Positions 18,803-27,821 of a stretch of 64,000 nt of DNA are shown here, one piece after another. The DNA is taken from assembly GCF_007992115.1 (NCBI RefSeq), contig NZ_BJZQ01000012.1, forward strand, positions 40,150 through 104,149, given 5' to 3'. Position 1 is the stretch's first letter; each line of letters begins with the position of its first letter. The translations under genes were made by a program, and so were the position numbers. Under the pieces are notes generated by a model. It saw only the letters and a list, made by a program, of their open reading frames with translations, made no database searches and was not told where the DNA came from. This stretch comes from Aeromicrobium flavum (GTDB lineage Bacteria; Actinomycetota; Actinomycetes; Propionibacteriales; Nocardioidaceae).

Positions 18803-19830
18803 TGGACATCGACATGTCCGCGCTGCGGATGCTGGAGAGCGAGAAGGGGATCAGCGTCGACGTCGTCGTCGACGCGATCGAGACCGCGCTGCTCTCGGCC
18901 TATCACAAGACCGCGGGTGCCCAGCAGACCGCGCGGGTCGAGCTCGACCGCAAGACCGGCCACGTCACGGTGTGGGCGCGCGAGCGCCTGACGCCGCCGC
19001 CGGCCGAGGACGGCGAGGCGCCCGCTCCGACGCTCTCCGAGGAGTTCGACGACACCCCCGAGGACTTCGGTCGCTTCGCCGCCTCCGTGGCGCGCCAGCT
19101 GATCATGCAGCGCATCCGCGACGTCGAGGACGAGAAGAAGTTCGGCGAGTTCTCCGGCCGCGTCGGCGACATCGTCTCCGGCGTCATCCAGCAGGGCCGC
19201 TCGCCGGGCGACGTCTTCATCGACCTCGGCACGGTCGAGGCGATCCTGCCGGTCAACGAGCGGGTCCCCGAGGAGCGCTACGCGCACGGCGAGCGGATCA
19301 AGGCGTACGTCTACGAGGTCGAGCGCGGCATGCGCGGCCCGCGCGTCAAGCTCTCGCGCACCCACCCCAACCTGGTCAAGCTGCTCTTCGCGCTCGAGTC
19401 GCCCGAGATCGCCGACGGCACCGTCGAGATCGCCGCGATCGCCCGCGAGGCCGGTCACCGCACGAAGATCGCCGTGAAGGCCAACGCCGCCGGCGTGAAC
19501 CCCAAGGGCGCCTGCATCGGCCCGATGGGCCAGCGGGTCCGCGCCGTCATGCACGAGCTGCACGGCGAGAAGATCGACATCGTCGACTTCAGTGAGAACC
19601 CGGCCGAGTTCATCGCGTACGCGCTGTCGCCCGCCCAGGTGAAGGGCGTGACGATCGTCGACGAGATGACCCGCTCCGCCCGGGTGATCGTCCCGGACTT
19701 CCAGCTCTCCCTGGCCATCGGCAAGGAGGGCCAGAACGCCCGCCTCGCAGCGAAGCTGACCGGTTGGCGCATCGACATCCGGCCCGACACGGCCCCCGTC
19801 CCCGACGGCGATTCGTCGTCCTCTCGGTAG
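18802..19830 (+). CDS. nusA: Transcription termination/antitermination protein NusA
   Basis: 342 residues, the shorter actinobacterial form without the C-terminal acidic repeats of enterobacteria. It has an N-terminal RNA-polymerase-binding domain (M-L-E-S-E-K-G-I), an S1 domain from about 115 (G-D-I-V-S-G-V-I-Q-Q) and two KH domains (R-E-A-G-H-R-T-K-I-A-V, then I-G-P-M-G-Q-R-V). The last part has the second GxxG-like motif I-G-K-E-G-Q-N-A. It modulates pausing and termination and sits in the standard rimP-nusA-ylxR-infB-rbfA order. Confidence 0.97.
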   Translation: MDIDMSALRMLESEKGISVDVVVDAIETALLSAYHKTAGAQQTARVELDRKTGHVTVWARERLTPPPAEDGEAPAPTLSEEFDDTPEDFGRFAASVARQLIMQRIRDVEDEKKFGEFSGRVGDIVSGVIQQGRSPGDVFIDLGTVEAILPVNERVPEERYAHGERIKAYVYEVERGMRGPRVKLSRTHPNLVKLLFALESPEIADGTVEIAAIAREAGHRTKIAVKANAAGVNPKGACIGPMGQRVRAVMHELHGEKIDIVDFSENPAEFIAYALSPAQVKGVTIVDEMTRSARVIVPDFQLSLAIGKEGQNARLAAKLTGWRIDIRPDTAPVPDGDSSSSR

Positions 19831-19836
19831 AGCCGC

Positions 19837-19842
19837 TAGACT
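19837..19842 (+). promoter_or_regulatory. -10 hexamer for ylxR
   Basis: TAGACT, five bases before ATG 19848 (eight before the alternative GTG 19851), with no ribosome binding site. It suggests an internal leaderless promoter within the nusA-infB operon. Confidence 0.45.
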
Positions 19843-19847
19843 TGTCG

Positions 19848-20120
19848 ATGGTGATTCGTACGTGCGTCGGTTGTCGGCAGCGTGCGGACAAGACCACTCT
19901 GGTGAGAGTCGTCGCCGGTCGGGATGCCACGGGATGGACCGTGGAGCCTGATCCCGGCGGATCTCGACCGGGCCGCGGAGCGCACTTGCACCCCGCGGAA
20001 CGGTGCCTGGAGCTCGCGCTCGACCGGCGAGCGTTCGTCAGGGCCCTTCGTCTCGAAGGTCCCGGCAGCACGGACGCTGTGGCCGACTGGGTACGGGCCG
20101 TGGCCGATCAGAGCGCCTGA
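19848..20120 (+). CDS. ylxR: YlxR family RNA-binding protein
   Basis: 90 residues. The family opens with R-T-C-V-G-C-R (residues 4-10), visible here, and has the G-R-G-A-H-L-H-P (about 50) segment. YlxR is a small basic protein always encoded between nusA and infB. Bacillus and Clostridioides work links it to RNase P modulation and gene regulation; whether that holds here is unknown. ATG 19848 is chosen over the longer open frame inside nusA. Confidence 0.93.
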   Translation: MVIRTCVGCRQRADKTTLVRVVAGRDATGWTVEPDPGGSRPGRGAHLHPAERCLELALDRRAFVRALRLEGPGSTDAVADWVRAVADQSA

Positions 20121-20163
20121 CCACCCTCGTGGCACCGACCGGTGTCACTCGAAACGGAAATCG

Positions 20164-20259
20164 GAGCACTCGCTCATGAGCACTCGATGAGTACTTACCG
20201 ATGAGCCTGTACGTCAACTACTGATCCGTGCCTCCTTCGGGGCCGGATCCCTGAAGGAG
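20164..20259 (+). promoter_or_regulatory. infB leader: tandem 14-base repeats and hairpin over the ribosome binding site
   Basis: A direct repeat gagcactcg (20164-20172 and 20178-20186) has a 14-base period and includes the palindrome gctcatgagc (20172-20181). Further on, ctccttc (20232-20238) is fully complementary to gaaggag (20253-20259), the ribosome binding site of infB, with a 14-base loop. The helix would hide the binding site. Translational control of IF-2 is inferred, not shown. Confidence 0.5.
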
Positions 20260-20263
20260 AAGA

Positions 20264-23086
20264 GTGGCTGTCAGAGTCCACGAGCTCGCCCGCGAGCTAG
20301 GTGTTGAGAGCAAGGTCGTCCTGTCCACCCTCAAGGAGATGGGCGAGTACGTGAAGTCCGCGTCCTCGACCGTCGAGGCGCCTGTCGTGCGCCGCCTCAA
20401 GGAGGAGCACGGCGATCGCCTGCTCGAGCAGGGCGCCAAGAAGGCTGCCAGGAAGGCTCCCGCCAAGAAGGCGGACGAGGCCCCGCGGGCTGCCGAGAAG
20501 ACCCCCGAGTCCACCCCCGCCGCTCCGCCGGCCACCCCGTCGGCCCCCACCGCGCCGAAGCCCGGCCCGGCCCCCACCCCGGCCCCGGCCCCGGAGGCAC
20601 CCACCCCGGCGCCCGAGGAGTCGCAGGCTCCCGCCCCGGCTCCCGAGGCTCCGGCCGCGGCCGCCGCCGAGACCACGGACGCCCGTCCTGGTCCGGCGCC
20701 GACCCGCACCCCGGGCCCTCGTCCCGGTCCCGCCCCGGCTCCGCGTCCCGGCTCTGCCGGTGGCCTGCCCACGGGCGGCTCCGCGGGCTCCGGTGGCCCC
20801 CGTCCCGGTCCCCGCACCCCCGCGGCGCGTCCGGGCAACAACCCGTTCTCGTCGAAGCAGGGCATGCAGCAGGACCGCGCACCGCGGCCGCCTGCCGCTC
20901 GTGAGGGTGGCGCTCCGGCGCGCCCGGGCATGCCTCGTCCCAACCCGGCGATGATGCCCAAGCAGTCCTCGGTCACGCCCGCCCGTCCCGGCGGACGTCC
21001 CGGCCCCGGCGGTCGCGCCGGTGGTCCCGGCGGCCGTCCCGGCGGCGGCGCAGGCCGTCCCGGCGGTGGCGGCGGTGCCGGCGCCCGTCCCGGCGGCTTC
21101 AGTGGCCCTCCCGGTGGCGGTCGCCCCGGTGGACCGGGCCGCAACCAGCGCGGAGGCACCCAGGGTGCCTTCGGTCGCGCCGGTGGCCCTGTGCGTCGTG
21201 GTCGCAAGAGCAAGCGCGCGAAGCGTCAGGAATTCGACCAGATGCAGGCGCCGTCGATCGGCGGCGTGCGCGTCCGCAAGGGCGACGGCCAGGTCGTGCG
21301 CCTGGCGCGTGGCGCCTCGCTGACGGACTTCGCCGACAAGGTCGGAGTCGACGCGGCATCGCTCGTCCAGGTGCTGTTCCACATGGGCGAGATGGTCACC
21401 GCGACGCAGTCGGTCAACGACGAGACGCTGCAGCTGCTCGGTGAGGAGCTGAACTACGACGTCCAGGTGGTCTCGCCCGAGGACGAGGACCGCGAGCTGC
21501 TCGAGTCCTTCTCGCTGGAGTTCGGCGAGGACGAGGGCGACGAGGCCGATCTCGCGGCGCGCCCGCCGGTCGTCACCGTCATGGGTCACGTCGACCACGG
21601 CAAGACGAAGCTGCTCGACGCGCTCCGCAAGGCGAACGTCGCGGCCAAGGAGGCCGGTGGCATCACGCAGTCCATCGGTGCCTACCAGGTCGTCACCGAG
21701 GTCGACGGCAACGAGCGTGCGATCACCTTCATCGACACCCCCGGTCACGAGGCGTTCACCGCCATGCGTGCTCGTGGTGCCCAGGCGACCGACATCGCGA
21801 TCCTCGTCGTCGCGGCGGACGACGGCGTCATGCCCCAGACGGTCGAGGCGCTCAACCACGCCAAGGCCGCCGATGTGCCGGTCGTCGTCGCGGTCAACAA
21901 GATCGACAAGGAAGGCGCCGACTCGACCAAGGTCCGCGGCCAGCTGACCGAGTACGGTCTGGTGCCCGAGGAGTACGGCGGCGACACGATGTTCATCGAC
22001 GTGTCGGCGAAGGCCGAGATCGGTCTCGACGCGCTGCTGGAGGCCATCGTGCTGACGGCGGACGCCGAGCTCGACCTGCGCGCCAACCCGAACCAGCGGG
22101 CCGAGGGCCTCGCGATCGAGGCTCACCTCGACCGCGGTCGTGGCCCCGTGGCCACCGTGCTGGTCCAGCGCGGCACGCTGCGCGTCGGCGACTCGCTCGT
22201 GGCAGGACCGGCCTTCGGTCGCGTGCGCGCCATGCTCGACGAGTTCGGCGAGAACATCCAGGAGGCGACCCCGTCGCGTCCGGCGCTGGTGCTCGGCCTG
22301 ACGGCCGTGCCCGGTGCGGGCGACAACTTCATGGTCGTCGAGGACGATCGCCTCGCCCGCCAGATCGCCGAGAAGCGTGAGGCCCGGGAGCGCAACGCGC
22401 TGCTGGCCAAGCGCTCGGGTCGCCGCACCCTCGAGGACTTCATGTCCTCGTTGGAGAAGGGCGAGACCGACGAGCTGCTGCTCATCCTCAAGGGTGACGG
22501 TGCCGGCTCGGTGGAGGCGCTGGAGGACTCGCTGGCCGGGATCGAGATCGGCGACGAGGTCGCGCTGCGCGTCATCGACCGTGGTGTCGGTGCGATCACC
22601 GAGACCGACGTCAACCTGGCGGCCGCGTCCAACGCGGTCATCGTCGGCTACAACGTCCGCCCGCAGGGCAAGGCGACGGAGCTGGCGGACCGCGAGGGCG
22701 TCGAGATCAAGTACTACTCGGTGATCTACCAGGCGATCGACGAGATCGAGGCGGCCCTCAAGGGCATGCTCAAGCCGATCTACGAGGAGCAGCAGCTCGG
22801 TACCGCCGAGATCCGCGACCTGTTCAAGTCGAGCAAGGTCAAGGGCGGCAACATCGCCGGCTGCATGGTCACGAGTGGCTCGATCCGCCGCAATGCGAAG
22901 GTTCGCATCGTGCGCGACGGCTCGGTCGTGGCCGACAACCTCGACGTCCTGTCGCTGCGTCGCGAGAAGGACGACGCGTCCGAGGTCCGCGAGGGCTTCG
23001 AGTGCGGTGTCGTGGTCTCGTACTCCGATGTCAAGGTCGGCGACGTGATCGAGGCCTTCGAGCTGGTCGAGAAGAAGCGGGACTGA
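20264..23086 (+). CDS. infB: Translation initiation factor IF-2
   Basis: 940 residues. It delivers initiator tRNA to the 30S subunit and promotes subunit joining. The IF2 N-terminal domain ([11 protein letters not shown]) is followed by a long low-complexity linker: Ala/Pro-rich at about 60-200, then Gly/Pro/Arg-rich at about 215-310. The GTPase domain has G1 G-H-V-D-H-G-K-T at about 441, D-T-P-G-H-E and N-K-I-D. Domains II-IV complete the protein. GTG 20264 lies four bases after gaaggag. The minus strand here is open for over 2.8 kb only as a shadow of the codon bias. Confidence 0.97.
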   Translation: MAVRVHELARELGVESKVVLSTLKEMGEYVKSASSTVEAPVVRRLKEEHGDRLLEQGAKKAARKAPAKKADEAPRAAEKTPESTPAAPPATPSAPTAPKPGPAPTPAPAPEAPTPAPEESQAPAPAPEAPAAAAAETTDARPGPAPTRTPGPRPGPAPAPRPGSAGGLPTGGSAGSGGPRPGPRTPAARPGNNPFSSKQGMQQDRAPRPPAAREGGAPARPGMPRPNPAMMPKQSSVTPARPGGRPGPGGRAGGPGGRPGGGAGRPGGGGGAGARPGGFSGPPGGGRPGGPGRNQRGGTQGAFGRAGGPVRRGRKSKRAKRQEFDQMQAPSIGGVRVRKGDGQVVRLARGASLTDFADKVGVDAASLVQVLFHMGEMVTATQSVNDETLQLLGEELNYDVQVVSPEDEDRELLESFSLEFGEDEGDEADLAARPPVVTVMGHVDHGKTKLLDALRKANVAAKEAGGITQSIGAYQVVTEVDGNERAITFIDTPGHEAFTAMRARGAQATDIAILVVAADDGVMPQTVEALNHAKAADVPVVVAVNKIDKEGADSTKVRGQLTEYGLVPEEYGGDTMFIDVSAKAEIGLDALLEAIVLTADAELDLRANPNQRAEGLAIEAHLDRGRGPVATVLVQRGTLRVGDSLVAGPAFGRVRAMLDEFGENIQEATPSRPALVLGLTAVPGAGDNFMVVEDDRLARQIAEKREARERNALLAKRSGRRTLEDFMSSLEKGETDELLLILKGDGAGSVEALEDSLAGIEIGDEVALRVIDRGVGAITETDVNLAAASNAVIVGYNVRPQGKATELADREGVEIKYYSVIYQAIDEIEAALKGMLKPIYEEQQLGTAEIRDLFKSSKVKGGNIAGCMVTSGSIRRNAKVRIVRDGSVVADNLDVLSLRREKDDASEVREGFECGVVVSYSDVKVGDVIEAFELVEKKRD

Positions 23087-23088
23087 TC

Positions 23089-23529
23089 GTGGCCAGTCCA
23101 CGTCAGGCCAAGAAGTCCGACCGGATTAAGGAGATCGTCGCGACGATGCTCGAGCGGCGGGTCAGGGACCCGCGGCTCGGCTTCGTCACGATCACCGATG
23201 TGCGGCTGACCGGCGACGGTCAGCACGCGTCGATCTTCTACACGGTCATGGGCGGTGAGACGGCCCGGGCGGACACCGCCGCGGCGCTGGTCAGCGCCAC
23301 GGGACTGATCCGCTCCGAGGTCGGCAAGCAGCTCGGTGCCCGGCACACCCCGTCGCTGGAGTTCTTCCTGGACTCCGTGCCCGAGACGGCGCGCGAGATC
23401 GAGGAGTTGCTGGCGAAGGCCCGCGAGTCCGACGCGCGCGTCGCCGAGCAGGCCCAGGGTGCCGCGTACGCGGGCGAACCCGACCCGTACAAGGCCCGCG
23501 AGGACGACGAGGAGCCCGGTGACGACTGA
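23089..23529 (+). CDS. rbfA: 30S ribosome-binding factor RbfA
   Basis: 146 residues from GTG 23089, two bases after the infB stop. RbfA is a KH-type cold-shock assembly factor for 16S rRNA. Family segments are R-I-K-E-I-V-A-T-M-L, D-P-R-L-G-F-V-T-I-T and the P-S-L-E-F-F-L-D-S stretch. A charged C-terminal tail (residues about 120-146) is longer than in E. coli. It overlaps truB by 11 bases. Confidence 0.95.
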   Translation: MASPRQAKKSDRIKEIVATMLERRVRDPRLGFVTITDVRLTGDGQHASIFYTVMGGETARADTAAALVSATGLIRSEVGKQLGARHTPSLEFFLDSVPETAREIEELLAKARESDARVAEQAQGAAYAGEPDPYKAREDDEEPGDD

Positions 23530-24406
23530 GTCACCGGGCCCCGGCTCCGGCCTCGTCGTCGTCGACAAGCCGTCCGACTGGACGTCGCACGACGTCGTCG
23601 CGCGGGTCCGCCGGCTGGCGGGCACGCGCAAGGTCGGGCATGCCGGCACGCTCGACCCGATGGCCACCGGCGTGCTGGTGGTCGGGGTCAACCGGGCCAC
23701 CCGGCTGCTCGGCCACGTGGCCGGCGCGGACAAGGAGTACCTCGCGACGATCGCGCTCGGCGCGACCACCGTCACCGACGACGCGCAGGGGGACGAGACC
23801 GGCTCCGCCGACGCCTCGTCCCTCGGCGCGGAGGCGGTGCGCGAGGCCATGCTGCCGCTGACCGGCGCGATCGACCAGGTGCCGTCCGCGGTGTCGGCGA
23901 TCAAGGTCGACGGCAAGCGCTCGTACGCCCGGGTGCGCTCGGGCGAGCAGGTCGAGCTCAAGGCGCGCCGCGTCGAGGTCGCCACGTTCGAGCTGATCTC
24001 CTTCACGCCCGGCGTGCGCGCCGAGGCGCAGGTGCGGGTCGAGTGCTCCAGCGGCACGTACGTGCGCGCGCTGGCGCGTGACCTCGGTGCCGCACTCGGC
24101 GTCGGCGGTCATCTGACCAGCCTGCGGCGCACGCGCGTCGGCCGGTTCGGTCTCGAGCAGGCGCGCACGCTCGACCAGCTGGCCGAGTCCTTCGACATGG
24201 TCGGCCTCGACGTCGCGGCCCGCGCCTCGTTCGCTCCGGTCGACCTGACGCAGGAGCAGGCGCAGGCGGTGCGGTTCGGTCGGGCCCTGCCCGACCTCGT
24301 GGTGCCCGAGGGTCGTCCGGTGGCGGTCTTCGCGCCCGACGGCGCCTTCCTCGCCCTGTACGAAGCCGCCGGTGCCGGGGCGCGCCCGCTCGCGGTCTTC
24401 GTCTGA
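23519..24406 (+). CDS. truB: tRNA pseudouridine(55) synthase TruB
   Basis: 295 residues from GTG 23519, inside the end of rbfA. The active-site Asp lies in H-A-G-T-L-D-P-M-A-T-G (about 45), preceded by V-V-D-K-P-S-D-W-T-S-H. It also has the tyrosine-bearing K-E-Y-L-A and K-V-D-G-K-R-S-Y-A-R motifs and a small C-terminal domain replacing the PUA domain, as in other actinobacteria. It makes psi-55 in the T-loop of tRNAs. Confidence 0.96.
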   Translation: MTTESPGPGSGLVVVDKPSDWTSHDVVARVRRLAGTRKVGHAGTLDPMATGVLVVGVNRATRLLGHVAGADKEYLATIALGATTVTDDAQGDETGSADASSLGAEAVREAMLPLTGAIDQVPSAVSAIKVDGKRSYARVRSGEQVELKARRVEVATFELISFTPGVRAEAQVRVECSSGTYVRALARDLGAALGVGGHLTSLRRTRVGRFGLEQARTLDQLAESFDMVGLDVAARASFAPVDLTQEQAQAVRFGRALPDLVVPEGRPVAVFAPDGAFLALYEAAGAGARPLAVFV

Positions 24407-24413
24407 GACGGCC

Positions 24414-24419
24414 TAGGCT
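24414..24419 (+). promoter_or_regulatory. -10 hexamer for the phospholipase D family gene
   Basis: TAGGCT, seven bases before ATG 24427, eight bases after the truB stop. There is no ribosome binding site. Confidence 0.6.
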
Positions 24420-24426
24420 GAGCGCC

Positions 24427-25665
24427 ATGTCGTTCCCGTCGTCACCCCATGGCTGGGTCCGGCGCGTGCTGATCGGCGGCCTGCTGGTGCAGGTCGCGGC
24501 CATCGTCTCGCTGATGGTCACCACCTCGATCCGCAAGCGGACGCGTGGCAAGGGCATCCCGCCGCTGCCGCGGGTCGAGGCCGAGCACTTCACCATCGGC
24601 GGTGAGAACGAGGTGCAGGTCTACATCTCCGGCGAGGCACTGTTCGACGACATGCTCGCGGCGATCGACGGTGCACGGCACCGGGTCCTGCTGGAGTCCT
24701 ACATCATCAAGGGCGACGCGATGGGCCGGCGGTTCCGGCAGGCGCTGCGCGACGCGGCCGATCGCGGTGTCGAGGTCTGCGTGATCTATGACGGCTTCGC
24801 GAACCTCGTGGTCCCGCCGCGGTTCTACCGCTTCGGGCACGGCGTGAAGATGATGCGGTACCCGATCCTCCCGCGCCGGCTCGCGGTGTTCAGCCCGCGG
24901 TCGTGGGGACGCGACCACCGCAAGATCCTCGTCGTCGACGACACGATCGGCTTCGTCGGCGGCTACAACATCGGCAGCCTCTACGCGGACGAGTGGCGCG
25001 ACACCCACGTCGCGGTCACGGGCCCGGCCGTGTGGGACCTCGAGAACGCGTTCATCGACTTCTGGAACGACGTGCGGCCCACCGAGACGATGGTCGCCAT
25101 GTCGGAGGCCACGTGGGATCCGCACGTGCGCGCCCACCGCAACGTGCCCCGGCAGCTGATCTATCCGATCCGCGGGATGTACCTCGAGGCGATCGACCGG
25201 GCCACGGCCACGATCGAGATCACCCAGGCATACTTCATCCCCGACAAGAACATCCTCGAGGCGCTCGTGGACGCCAGCCGACGCGGTGTGCACGTGCGGA
25301 TCCTCGTGCCGCGCGTGTCGAACCACGTCGTGGCCGACTTCATCGCCCGCGGGTACTTCGGCCCGATGCTCGAGGCCGGCGTCGAGATCCTGCGCTACCG
25401 CCACCACATGGTGCACGCCAAGACGATGACGATCGACGGCGAGTGGTCGACGATCGGCACGGCCAACATCGACCGCCTCAGCCTGACCGGCAACTACGAG
25501 ATCAACCTCGAGATCCTCGACGAGAAGCTCGCCGCCGGGATGAGCGCCATCTTCGCCCGCGACGCCGACAAGGCCGAGACCCTCGACGCCGCCACCTGGC
25601 GCGCCCGCTCCACCATCGCCCGACTCTACGAGGCCCTGCTCCGGCCGTGGCGGCCGCTGGTCTGA
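24427..25665 (+). CDS. Phospholipase D-type cardiolipin synthase-like protein
   Basis: 412 residues with one N-terminal membrane segment (about 14-34). Two HKD-type motifs mark the phospholipase D superfamily: H-R-K-I-L-V-V-D-D (about 160) and H-A-K-T-M-T-I-D-G (about 330). Each is followed by the conserved G-G-x-N/G-T-A-N segment (G-G-Y-N-I-G, G-T-A-N-I-D). Cardiolipin synthases of the ClsA type have this build, though most actinobacteria make cardiolipin with a CDP-alcohol enzyme, so the lipid product is uncertain. It has its own promoter and a strong hairpin behind it. Confidence 0.88.
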   Translation: MSFPSSPHGWVRRVLIGGLLVQVAAIVSLMVTTSIRKRTRGKGIPPLPRVEAEHFTIGGENEVQVYISGEALFDDMLAAIDGARHRVLLESYIIKGDAMGRRFRQALRDAADRGVEVCVIYDGFANLVVPPRFYRFGHGVKMMRYPILPRRLAVFSPRSWGRDHRKILVVDDTIGFVGGYNIGSLYADEWRDTHVAVTGPAVWDLENAFIDFWNDVRPTETMVAMSEATWDPHVRAHRNVPRQLIYPIRGMYLEAIDRATATIEITQAYFIPDKNILEALVDASRRGVHVRILVPRVSNHVVADFIARGYFGPMLEAGVEILRYRHHMVHAKTMTIDGEWSTIGTANIDRLSLTGNYEINLEILDEKLAAGMSAIFARDADKAETLDAATWRARSTIARLYEALLRPWRPLV

Positions 25666-25714
25666 AGGCTCCCGCCGAGGGAGCGGTGCGTGTGGTCCCA
25701 CCGCATCCCGCCGA

Positions 25715-25765
25715 GCGGTGAGGGTGGTCCCACGCGGGGTCCTCGGGTGGGACCACCCTCACCGC
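25715..25765. terminator. Strong terminator-like hairpin behind the phospholipase D gene
   Basis: A perfect 19-bp stem (25715-25733 with 25747-25765) has a 13-base loop. A smaller hairpin with arms gcggtg/caccgc (25683-25688, 25699-25704) precedes it and repeats part of the same sequence (gtggtcccac). There is no T tract, as is common in high-GC actinobacteria. Confidence 0.75.
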
Positions 25766-25796
25766 CCTCCGGTGGGGCCCGGGGACGGCGCCCGTT

Positions 25797-25840
25797 CATG
25801 AGAGTCCTCTCATGGAGGTCTCACCCAGGCCTCACGGCCG
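25797..25840 (+). promoter_or_regulatory. Operator-like region: 18-bp palindrome and three 11-bp-spaced CTCA repeats
   Basis: The sequence catgagag-tc-ctctcatg (25797-25814) is a perfect palindrome. Overlapping it, [t/c]CTCA occurs at 25808, 25819 and 25830, an exact 11-base period. Direct repeats with an 11-base period are the usual footprint of OmpR-family regulators, and one is encoded 1.3 kb away (27161-27820). It lies about 40 bases before the secreted-protein gene. Confidence 0.5.
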
Positions 25841-25877
25841 GCGGCGAGAGTGGAGTCACCAACTTCGAGGAGGACCC

Positions 25878-26300
25878 ATGAACAGCAGCATCCGTACCGG
25901 GATCGTGGCGCTGGCCGGAACCGTCGCGTTGACGACGGGCGGAGTCGTCGTGGCGCAGGCCGCGACGGGCAGCTCGCCCGATCCGGCCAAGCGCGAGGAC
26001 TCGACGAGCAGCGTCGTCTCGACCGTCGTCGACGACGACCCGACCCCGGCCCCGGACCCGACGGCCGGCCCCACCGTCGATCCGACCCAGAACACCGTCA
26101 ACACCACGGTGTCGCGGCAGACCGTGGCCGCTGCCGGCCAGCAGGCCGACGACCCGACCGCCAACACGGTCCAGTCGCGCCAGACCGTGCAGTCGCGCGC
26201 CTCAAAGCAGTCGAAGGCCAGCGCGCCGAGCCGCAAGTCCGCGCAGACGGTGAAGTCGGCCCCGAGCCGCCGGTCCGCGCCCAGCACGAACGGCCGCTGA
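25878..26300 (+). CDS. Small secreted, Ser/Thr/Pro-rich basic protein
   Basis: 140 residues, with a good ribosome binding site (cgaggagg) before ATG 25878. The signal peptide (about 1-29) ends V-V-A-Q-A-A. The mature part has no folded-domain look: an acidic, Pro-rich start (D-D-D-P-T-P-A-P-D), a repeated N-T-V-x-x-x-x-S-R-Q-T-V / N-T-V-Q-S-R-Q-T-V, and a strongly basic Ser/Lys/Arg tail from about 105. The stop overlaps the kinase start (TGATG), so both are made together. I recognise no homologue. A role as an extracellular or cell-wall-associated ligand is only a guess from location. Confidence 0.75.
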   Translation: MNSSIRTGIVALAGTVALTTGGVVVAQAATGSSPDPAKREDSTSSVVSTVVDDDPTPAPDPTAGPTVDPTQNTVNTTVSRQTVAAAGQQADDPTANTVQSRQTVQSRASKQSKASAPSRKSAQTVKSAPSRRSAPSTNGR

Positions 26301-27160
26301 TGCCGCAGAACCCCGACCCCGAGGCCCCGGCGGCGCAGCTGCCGCCGGGGCTCCTCGGCATCGCCGAGCTCGGCGGGGGACTGCACCACGAGGTCTGGCT
26401 CGCGTACGACGAGACGAGGCTGGCGCCCGTGGTGGTCAAGGTCCTCCGCGCCGAGCTGGTCGACGACGCCGACGCGATCGCCGGGACCCTGCGCGAGATC
26501 GAGGTCCTGTCGCAGCTGGCGCACCCGTCGATCGTGCGGCTCTACGACTACGACGACGAGGCCGAGCGGCCGTACCTGGTGCTGGAGCACCTCGACGGCC
26601 CCACGCTGTCGGCGCTCATCTTCCGCGACGGTCCGGTGCAGCTGCACCAGCTGCTGCCGCTCGCCCTCGAGCTGGCCGGGAGCATCCACCACCTGCACTC
26701 ACGCGGACTGGTGCACCTGGACGTCAAGCCGAGCAACGTCATCATGGGCGCGCCGGCGAAGCTCATCGACCTGAGCCTCGCGCTCGACTTCGAGACGGCT
26801 GCGTCGCTGGACCAACCCGTCGGCAGCGACGAGTACATGCCGCCGGAGCAGTGCGACCCGGTGGCCCACGGCCCGATCGGCCCCGCCAGCGACGTGTGGT
26901 CGATCGGCGCGAGCCTCTACCGAGCCGCGGTGGGCCATCGGGCCTGGCGGTTCACCGCCGAGGACCGCTGGCCCCAGCTGACCACCGCGCCGGCGCCGAT
27001 GCCGGACTTCGTCCCCGCTCCGGTCCGCGACCTCGTCATGGACTGCCTGGCGTTCGACCCGGCCGACCGGCCGTCCACCACCGAGCTCGTCGAGCGGATC
27101 GAGCCGCTGCTGGCGTCGCTGCCCGCCGCGCGCCTGTCGGGCTTCAGCCTGCGGCGCTGA
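26300..27160 (+). CDS. Small cytoplasmic Ser/Thr protein kinase-like protein
   Basis: 286 residues, essentially only a kinase domain, without a membrane anchor or PASTA repeats. Visible subdomains are the Lys in V-V-V-K-V-L (about 50), the alpha-C Glu in R-E-I-E-V-L, the catalytic loop H-L-D-V-K-P-S-N (about 145), and the metal Asp in L-I-D-L-S-L (about 163). G-S-D-E-Y-M-P-P-E-Q and D-V-W-S-I-G also fit. Departures from consensus: the glycine loop is G-G-G-L-H-H, HRD is H-L-D and DFG is D-L-S. Catalytic Asp, Lys and Asn remain, so activity is plausible. It is coupled to the secreted protein and convergent with the OmpR-type regulator. Confidence 0.85.
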   Translation: MPQNPDPEAPAAQLPPGLLGIAELGGGLHHEVWLAYDETRLAPVVVKVLRAELVDDADAIAGTLREIEVLSQLAHPSIVRLYDYDDEAERPYLVLEHLDGPTLSALIFRDGPVQLHQLLPLALELAGSIHHLHSRGLVHLDVKPSNVIMGAPAKLIDLSLALDFETAASLDQPVGSDEYMPPEQCDPVAHGPIGPASDVWSIGASLYRAAVGHRAWRFTAEDRWPQLTTAPAPMPDFVPAPVRDLVMDCLAFDPADRPSTTELVERIEPLLASLPAARLSGFSLRR

Positions 27161-27820
27161 TCACTCGACGCGGTAGCCGATGCCGCGGACGGTGGTGACG
27201 AGACCGGCGCCGAGCTTCTTGCGCAGGTAGCCCACGTACACGTCCACGACGTTGGAGCCGGGGTCGAAGTCGTAGCCCCACACGTGGGACAGCAGCTGCT
27301 CGCGGGACAGCGCCTGCCCGCGGTGGCGCAACAGCACCTCGGCGAGCGCGAACTCGCGCGCGGACAGGTCGACCTCCCGGTCGCCGACGTAGGCGCGGCG
27401 GCTGCGGACGTCGAGCCGCACGGACCCGGCCGCGAGGTCCTCGTTGACGATCGTCTCGCCCGTCGTGCGCAGCCGCAGCCGGACCCGCGCCACCAACTCG
27501 GCGAAGCGGAACGGCTTGCTCATGTAGTCGGCGGCGCCGCCCTCGAGCGCGGCCACCGTGTCGGTCACGGAGTCCCGCGCCGTCAGGACGATGACGGGCA
27601 GCGGCGACTTCTCCTCGCGCAGCCGCTCCAGCACCGTGAACCCGTCCATCCCGGGCAGGCCGATGTCGAGCACGATGAGGTCGAACTCGCCGCTGAGCGC
27701 GTAGTCCAGACCCGTGACGCCGTCGGCCACCACGGTGGGCGCGAACCCCTCGGCACGCAGGCCCTTCGCGATGAAGGACGCGATGCGCTCCTCGTCCTCG
27801 ACCACCAGGATCCGGCTCAT
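27161..27820 (-). CDS. OmpR/PhoB-family response regulator
   Basis: 219 residues from ATG 27818-27820, which opens with M-S-R-I-L-V-V-E-D-E. The phospho-acceptor Asp is in L-I-V-L-D-I-G-L-P-G-M-D-G and the switch Lys in Y-M-S-K-P-F. The C-terminal winged helix ends R-G-I-G-Y-R-V-E. The stop abuts the kinase stop directly. It is co-transcribed with the sensor kinase one base upstream. The 11-bp-spaced CTCA repeats at 25808-25840 are a candidate target. Confidence 0.94.
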   Translation of the reverse strand: MSRILVVEDEERIASFIAKGLRAEGFAPTVVADGVTGLDYALSGEFDLIVLDIGLPGMDGFTVLERLREEKSPLPVIVLTARDSVTDTVAALEGGAADYMSKPFRFAELVARVRLRLRTTGETIVNEDLAAGSVRLDVRSRRAYVGDREVDLSAREFALAEVLLRHRGQALSREQLLSHVWGYDFDPGSNVVDVYVGYLRKKLGAGLVTTVRGIGYRVE

Positions 27821-27821
27821 G

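Noticed and set aside
20500..21200. Dense short repeats that could look like a repeat array
   Set aside because: They are the Ala/Pro and Gly/Arg/Pro codons of the IF-2 linker, with no uniform spacer length, so not a CRISPR array.
20297..23101. Long minus-strand frames opposite infB, including a Gly/Pro/Arg-rich one
   Set aside because: They mirror the low-complexity linker and domains of IF-2.
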